A stretch of DNA of 64,000 bases from Coniella vitis (lineage: Eukaryota > Ascomycota > Sordariomycetes > Diaporthales > Schizoparmaceae), in assembly GCA_011317545.1 (NCBI GenBank), contig WUJK01000002.1, forward strand, positions 868,001 to 932,000, written 5' to 3'. Shown piece by piece: positions 58,290 through 64,000 of this stretch. Below the pieces are notes generated by a model that saw only the letters and a list, made by a program, of their open reading frames with translations, had not been told where the DNA came from and did no database searches. Each line of letters begins with the position of its first letter. The first letter of the stretch is position 1. The translations under genes and the position numbers were made by a program.

Positions 58290-61200
58290 ATTATAATTAT
58301 TTTATACTTAAATAATTATAATTAAATCTTAAAGATTTAAGAGAGCTTTATAATATTTAAATTAGGCTCGATTTAGCGGTTTAGTTAAATTATCGGCTAA
58401 TATCTATTTTATAGGTAAATATATAACTTTAAATATACCTTTTTAATACTCCTATTTAAGCTATAGTTAACTAATATTAATATACCTAAGCTTTATATTA
58501 ATTTTCTCGCGTTTAGCTATTATTAGCTATATTATTTATTAATTATTATAATAGATATTCTATATCTCCCTAAGGTTTATAGAGATATCTTAAAATAAGC
58601 GTTTAAACGCTATTATTTCCTTTATTATTAAAGATAAGGTATTAAGCTCCGCTTTTATAGTAGATATAATAATTATAAATTATTTACTTAATTTCTAAGC
58701 GATTATACCCCCGAATAGTATAAATATATATCTAAATATAGACTTTCGGTCCTTTATATCGTTTATAAAGGATAAATCTCCCGATATATATAATATTTAT
58801 ACTTTAGGAGTTATACTATTATACTAAATACCTAGGAATCTAGTTTTATAAAGGTATCTAATTACCTAATCGGTAGCCTTATAATACGCTTAACTTAGGT
58901 TTATAAGGAAATAAGAAAGGAATAAATATACAAATACTATATCTAAGCGTAGTATAATAGCTATATAGAGGATAAAACCGATCTTCTCTTAATATAACTT
59001 TACCTCTTCCTTCGTAGCCTTACTTATATTCTTTTTAAATTTAGTAAAAGGCGAGATTAGTAAATAAGGTAGAAATATTAGTATATCCGTTAAACCGAAC
59101 TTTTTAACTACCTTTTCGATATAAGTATTATAAAAAAAGCGAATAATTATTTTACTTCGGTTATATACTATTCGGATACCTAGGAACTATTCGGCTAATC
59201 CTTAGTTAATAATATTATACGTTTTAGTAATACCCTTTTTAATCCTTATTACTTCTACTTTAGCCGATTATAGATAAAATATTAAGATATTATCTATATA
59301 AAATAATAGAGTAATCTTATTATCTCTATTTTTAAATATATATAATTCTTTAGATAACGGCTTAAGCTTAAGTTTTCTAAGGGTATTATAAAGGTTTTTA
59401 TATTATATAAGGGGCGAATTATATAAATTATAGAGTATTTTCTTTAACTTAGCGATTTTATCGATAACTTTAAATCTATTTAGTAGTTTAATATATACTT
59501 CCTCTCGTCCTTCTCTATTAGCGTTAAAGAACGCTCTAATTATATCTATTTAATCTACCTCTAAATCCTTTTAAGCTATAATAGCTATAAGTATACGAAA
59601 AGTACGTATTATAAGTATTATAGTATAGGTATCGAAGATATTAGTATTCTATAGATCTCCTCTTATATAAATTTATACTTTAAATAAGGATAGGATATTA
59701 TTACCGTTTATTTTATAACGAAATACCTACTTAAGCGGTAATAGCTTATTATATACCTTCGCCCTATCGACTTTCTCCTATATATATATAATCGTTAACT
59801 AATATATCTCCTTTCTTATAGCTTTAAACTATTAATTACGGAAAGGTAACTTCTAAGCTTATACTTAGTTTAATAGTTCTTTAAATAGGTTATTAATATA
59901 TTAGGGATATAATATAAACTTAGTAATTTTATCCTATATCTAACTAGGCGTATTATTAACGTTAACCGTTATTATAAATATAGCGTATAATATAGTATAT
60001 TTTACGTTTAGTTCCGGCTATATATCTATTAGTATAATAGCTAGATAAGCCTATTATTATTTAAACGGGTGAAATATACTTATAAAAGTAAATAGCCTTC
60101 GGATAAATAGCTTAAATAGCTTAGAGTTCTTTCTTTTATACCTATAAATAAGCGTTTATTTAAATACCCTTTATATTAATACTCTCTATTTATTAGATCT
60201 CTATAAAAAGGGCGGAATATCCTATTATATATCCTCCTCGGTTCTAGTAATTAGATATCTTTAATTAATTAGATTATCTCGGCCGTTTATAAGTAATAAT
60301 TATTATAGTTAAGGCTTAGACTAATAGTCCTCGTTATATATTAATAATTAATACTCTAGCGGTTCCTCGATTTTAAGGGGTAATTTATCTACTTTAGCGA
60401 GTTATATATTATTAATAAGGTTTATATTTATAGATTATTTATCTTCTTTAGCTATAAAGCTAATAGGGTTTTTATCTTCTCTAGCTATAACGCTAATAGG
60501 GTTTTTATCTACCTTAATATTACTATTAATAAGGTTTATTTAAATTCGTATATATATAAAGGCGTTACTTTATTATAGCTAAATATAATTATTTAAGCTT
60601 TAATAGCGATTAGAGAGTTATAAGTTCTCTATATTTAACTTAGGTATAGGTATATCCTCTATAGTCTAATCCGGAATACCTTTTAAACTATCTATATAAG
60701 GCTATTTACCCCCTAGTTCTAAGGGCGGACTAATATTAGTATATATTATATATAAGTTTAAATCGATTACTTAAAATAGGAAGGTATAATATTCTCCTAT
60801 ATCTATTTAAATATATAAAGTATTTAAAATCTCCTTTAATCTTATCTCCTATATTAGTATTTTCTTAAACTTATAATTAGGAAGGGGCTATCTAAGCTTC
60901 TCCTTTAACGGGTTATAAAAGACTATCTTATTAAACTAAATATTCTTTATTATATATATTATATCTATAAAGGGTATTTATACTTTAAAGATATTTAAGG
61001 CGATATAGCTTATAAGATATTTAATATATATATGTTCCGCTATTTTTATTTCTTTCCTAAAGTTTCCTATTTCTCTCTCTACTCTAAGTATATAGGTACG
61101 GTAGCTATAGGTATAAATATAGCTCTAGTTAGAGCGAAGGTCCTTTTCTAATAGTATTATCGGTATATTCCGATAGAATTATCCCTTAAATAGACTATTT

Positions 61201-62091
61201 AGGGACTATTAATACTTTATTACCGCTAAGCTAATATTATATAAATAAGCTACTATTTTTATCGCTTCGGGCTATAAAAGAGATAATAGGTTTATAGATA
61301 ATAATATTACTAATTATTTCTTAATTAATTCGTACCCTATTTTCTTAGCTATATTATTAGGCTCTTTTATATATAAAGGGGTTACTTTAAGCTCGATTCT
61401 TACCTCCTAGTATTATCGTATATAAGCTATATTATAATTTATATATAGAATAGCGGCTTTACTATTTTAGCGGATTTTATATATATTAAGCTAAAACTAC
61501 TAATATACTTAGGCGATAAAGTTATAAACTAAGCTAAAAACCGTTAATCCTATCTTATTTATAACTATAAAGATAAAGAATTTACTTAAAAACTTATCTT
61601 TAAATACTATTATATACCTAGCCCCTTTTATACCCGGGTAAAATATAAATATATCTTAGTAAACCCTTTAGAAGGGCTTAGGGCTAGTATTCTTAAACGG
61701 TCCTCGGTATATAACCCGAGTTAGGAACGCTTTTATATAATATTTATAATTTAATCTTCGTATACTATTTATTTTAACTCCGCGGGCTTATTAGACTAGC
61801 TTTTATAATACTTATATACCTAAATAGCCTAAATATAAATATTATAAGTATTCCGAATCCTTTCGGTCTTTAAGTAAATTAAAAGATAAACGAAATAATA
61901 AGTTCGAAACGGGTAAATATAATATACCGGCTTTACTAAACGGAATAAAAGAGGGTAATAATAGATAGGAGGAGTAATATAAAATATATTTAAAGAAGGT
62001 TAAGTTAAAATACCTTTTTAAGGTTATTAGAACTTTATTATTACTTAAATTACCTAAATATAATATATAATTAAAACTATAGTATTAAACT
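58290..62091 (-). pseudogene. pol of copia copy 2, RIPed and truncated
   Basis: The minus strand carries the same RNase H, reverse transcriptase and integrase regions as copy 1, with the reverse transcriptase Y-x-D motif at about 59,300. The reading frames are broken by many TAA/TAG codons, and the protein-coding part is cut off at 62,091 before gag. Confidence 0.75.
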
Positions 62092-64000
62092 ATGAACGGG
62101 CATCGAGAGAGCGTTCGTAGTTTCGATCCTAATTTCTATTATTAACTAACTTAAGGAGAGAAGTAAGAATAATATCTATATAGTAGTACGAGAGCTACTC
62201 TTAAGTAGCTCTTACGTTTAGGATCTACCCGTAGATAGAGTTTTCTATAGGTTTACCGTCGATATAAGTCCTCTTATCGATAATCTTTTATATAGCTCGT
62301 AAGCTGCTTAGGAGACGCTCTTATTTAGCGCTTATATAATACTAGTCTCTAGACGAGAAGGGAATATACTAATTAAGGCTTTATACCCTAATATACTAAA
62401 GCCGTATATTTACCCGTAGGCTTATAATATTACCCCCCCGCTTAGGCCGAACGCCCTCCTATAAAGCCGTATATAGTATAATAGCTACCTAAAAAGCGTA
62501 ATAATATAACGCCGCTATACCCGCCTACCCTATTAAAGGAGCCTTATCCTTATACCTAGCGAGTATAAAAAGAGTCTTATATTTATAAAGCTCCCTTTAA
62601 CCTAGCTCTCGGCGAGTTTATAAGTTCTACTATTTATTATTCGTTAATAAAATAATAATAACGCCCTTAATTTAGTAAGCAGTTATAAATATAATATCTT
62701 TACTCTTAAAGCTTCGAAAAAGTATAAATACCCCTTTAACCCCTATTCTAGGGGTTATTCCTTCCTCTTAATTAAACTAAAGCCCTTATAAGTTATACGA
62801 AACTAACCCCTATAATAATAAGGTAAATATCGCGCCTTCCCTATTCGTCCTTTACTTATACTTAGCTCTATTAATAATATAAATATTACTATTCGTTCTA
62901 AGTAAGTTAATATAGCTCCTACCGCTATACTTACTGCTGCCGCCTCCGCTATTACTATTAGCTTTATAGCTATTCCTATAGCGGTAATACCCGTAGCTAT
63001 AGCTATAGCTACTCCTACTATACCCGCTATTACTCCTATTACTATTATCCTTACCCCTACCGCCGCCTAGCTTAATAAAGCTATTAATAAGCTTATTTAG
63101 AGTATTATCGCTATTAACCTATAGCTCTAACCTTATATTACCCTCCCCGAGGGTATTAGGGACGAGTAATATTTACCCTATATTATAAAGGCTTTTAAGA
63201 ACCCCCTCTCCCTTTACCTATATAATATTAATAAATAGCGCTTTTCCTACTTTTTCGTAGCTCGCTAACTATTATAGCTAGCGCCCGTTATTTCCCCTAT
63301 AGAACGAATAAGAAGGGTAAAAACTCCGGCTATTCCTATACCCCCCTTTACTAAACCGACGAGATATATACCGCTATTATTATTATAATTAATTATTCCC
63401 TTACCTATAATACTTCTAACCCTAGTATATACTACTCCTTCTCTACTTATATCTTCCCGTACTTATATACTCTAGATACTCTCCGCCCCTAAGCCCTTAT
63501 TACTCTCGCTATACGCTATACCTATAACTACTTACCTAAGTTAGGTAAGACTTAGGCTAGCTATAACGAGGTCCGGTTATTAAATAATAAGTATACCCGT
63601 AGCGTATATACCTATTACTCCTTCCCTACTTATATCCTATTAACTTTATACTAGCGCTATAGCTATAAGCTTATATACTACTAAGCGGTAGCGCTAGAGG
63701 ATATTACCGATCTATTAGCAAAGCTTATAAAAGGGGGTAGTAAGGGTAAGGGCTTAATTAGTATTAAAATAAAGCGTAGTATTAATAATAACCTTTATTC
63801 TAATAAAACTAAGGAGAGTAATTCTAATAGTAAGGAGGAGGTAAGCGAGGATAAATAGGTAGCTATATTAGTATATATTTTATATATAATTTTCTTTTTA
63901 TTTATAATACTTAATTTCCCCGCTCTTCTTTTCTATAACTTTAGGCTATTATAATTTATAGCGCTATTATAGTATTACTCGAACTCCTCGAGAGTAACTA
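62092..64000 (+). mobile_element. RIPed repeat of unknown family, incomplete at window edge
   Basis: Sequence unrelated to the copia copies begins at 62,092 with a short un-RIPed patch (CGGGCATCGAGAGAGCGTTCG) and then becomes TA-rich like its neighbours. On the plus strand, one frame ending at TAG 63,856-63,858 is unusually coherent. It has an Ala/Thr/Pro-rich part (about 62,920-63,070), a Tyr-rich part with SYNEVRLLNNKYTRS (about 63,560-63,605) and a Ser/Asn/Lys/Glu-rich C-terminus. I recognise no transposase or polymerase motif. It may have inserted into, or recombined with, copia copy 2. Confidence 0.5.

Larger units (their letters stand above)
56324..62091 (-). mobile_element. Second copia copy, 5' part missing, RIP-inactivated (copy 2)
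   Basis: The sequence matches copy 1 almost base for base, apart from RIP-type transitions and the absence of the TRIM. It runs from its 3' LTR (56324-56538) through the antisense frame, RNase H (about 58,700) and reverse transcriptase (about 59,290) to the pre-integrase region (about 61,800). Similarity stops abruptly at 62,091, where copy 1 (at about 53,024) continues with a different sequence. Gag and the 5' LTR are therefore absent or displaced beyond the window. The 5 bp before the LTR are ATATA; the matching target duplication is not in view. Confidence 0.88.

Noticed and set aside
46690..64000. Possible centromere or rDNA-like AT-rich block
   Set aside because: The AT-richness is fully explained by RIP-type transitions in recognisable copia copies with LTRs and target duplications; no rRNA motifs are present.
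1..64000. CRISPR arrays, bacterial operons or riboswitches
   Set aside because: The window is eukaryotic, and no regularly spaced repeat-spacer arrays are visible.

Overview
The window is nuclear DNA of a filamentous ascomycete (Pezizomycotina). A hypocrealean Sordariomycete is my best guess, but I cannot prove it. The evidence is short introns (65-165 bp) with GTRNGT donors and CTAAY/CTGAC-type branch sites, typical fungal gene families (YME1-type i-AAA protease, ORC6, Ssp120-like EF-hand protein, TYW2), and an 18-kb right end carrying the signature of repeat-induced point mutation (RIP). In that region CpA/TpG is almost absent, TpA is in excess, and stop codons occur in every frame.

Layout. 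(1) 1-11,650: non-RIPed sequence with no credible gene, rich in homopolymer G/C runs and in a dispersed motif TACTATGTA/TACATAGTA. (2) 11.7-13.9 kb: a four-finger C2H2 transcription factor with a long pyrimidine- and CAC-rich leader. (3) 18.5-21.3 kb: the mitochondrial i-AAA protease (YME1), rebuilt from four exons. (4) 22.5-25.4 kb, minus strand: a single-pass membrane protein with a Cys-containing ectodomain and a long low-complexity tail with 28 glutamines in a row. (5) 29.3-39.9 kb: the gene-dense block: ORC6 (-), an Ssp120/nucleobindin-like EF-hand protein (+), TRM12/TYW2 (-), an SDR oxidoreductase (+), a steroid 5-alpha-reductase family membrane enzyme (-) and a protein disulfide isomerase (-). 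(6) 41.8-42.6 kb: a coiled-coil protein of unknown function (-). (7) 42.6-46.7 kb: gene-free sequence with possible tRNA-like fragments. (8) 46.7-64.0 kb: RIP-destroyed retroelements.

The genes are independent housekeeping genes, not a cluster; neighbours are mostly divergent or convergent. ORC6/EF-hand and TYW2/SDR are divergent pairs with short shared promoter regions. EF-hand/TYW2 and SDR/reductase are convergent pairs.

Most notable. The PDI gene has two consecutive 8-nt micro-exons that together encode most of its first active site, and its second active site is CPYC instead of CGHC. The right end holds a complete 8.4-kb Ty1/copia element (215-bp LTRs, 5-bp target duplication ATTTT) in minus orientation. 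It carries, opposite to pol, a second open frame of exactly 515 codons. The same frame, with the same length, is present in a second, truncated copy. A 551-bp miniature LTR element (TRIM: two 200-bp LTRs, target duplication GATTA) is nested in that antisense frame of copy 1, and the empty site survives in copy 2.
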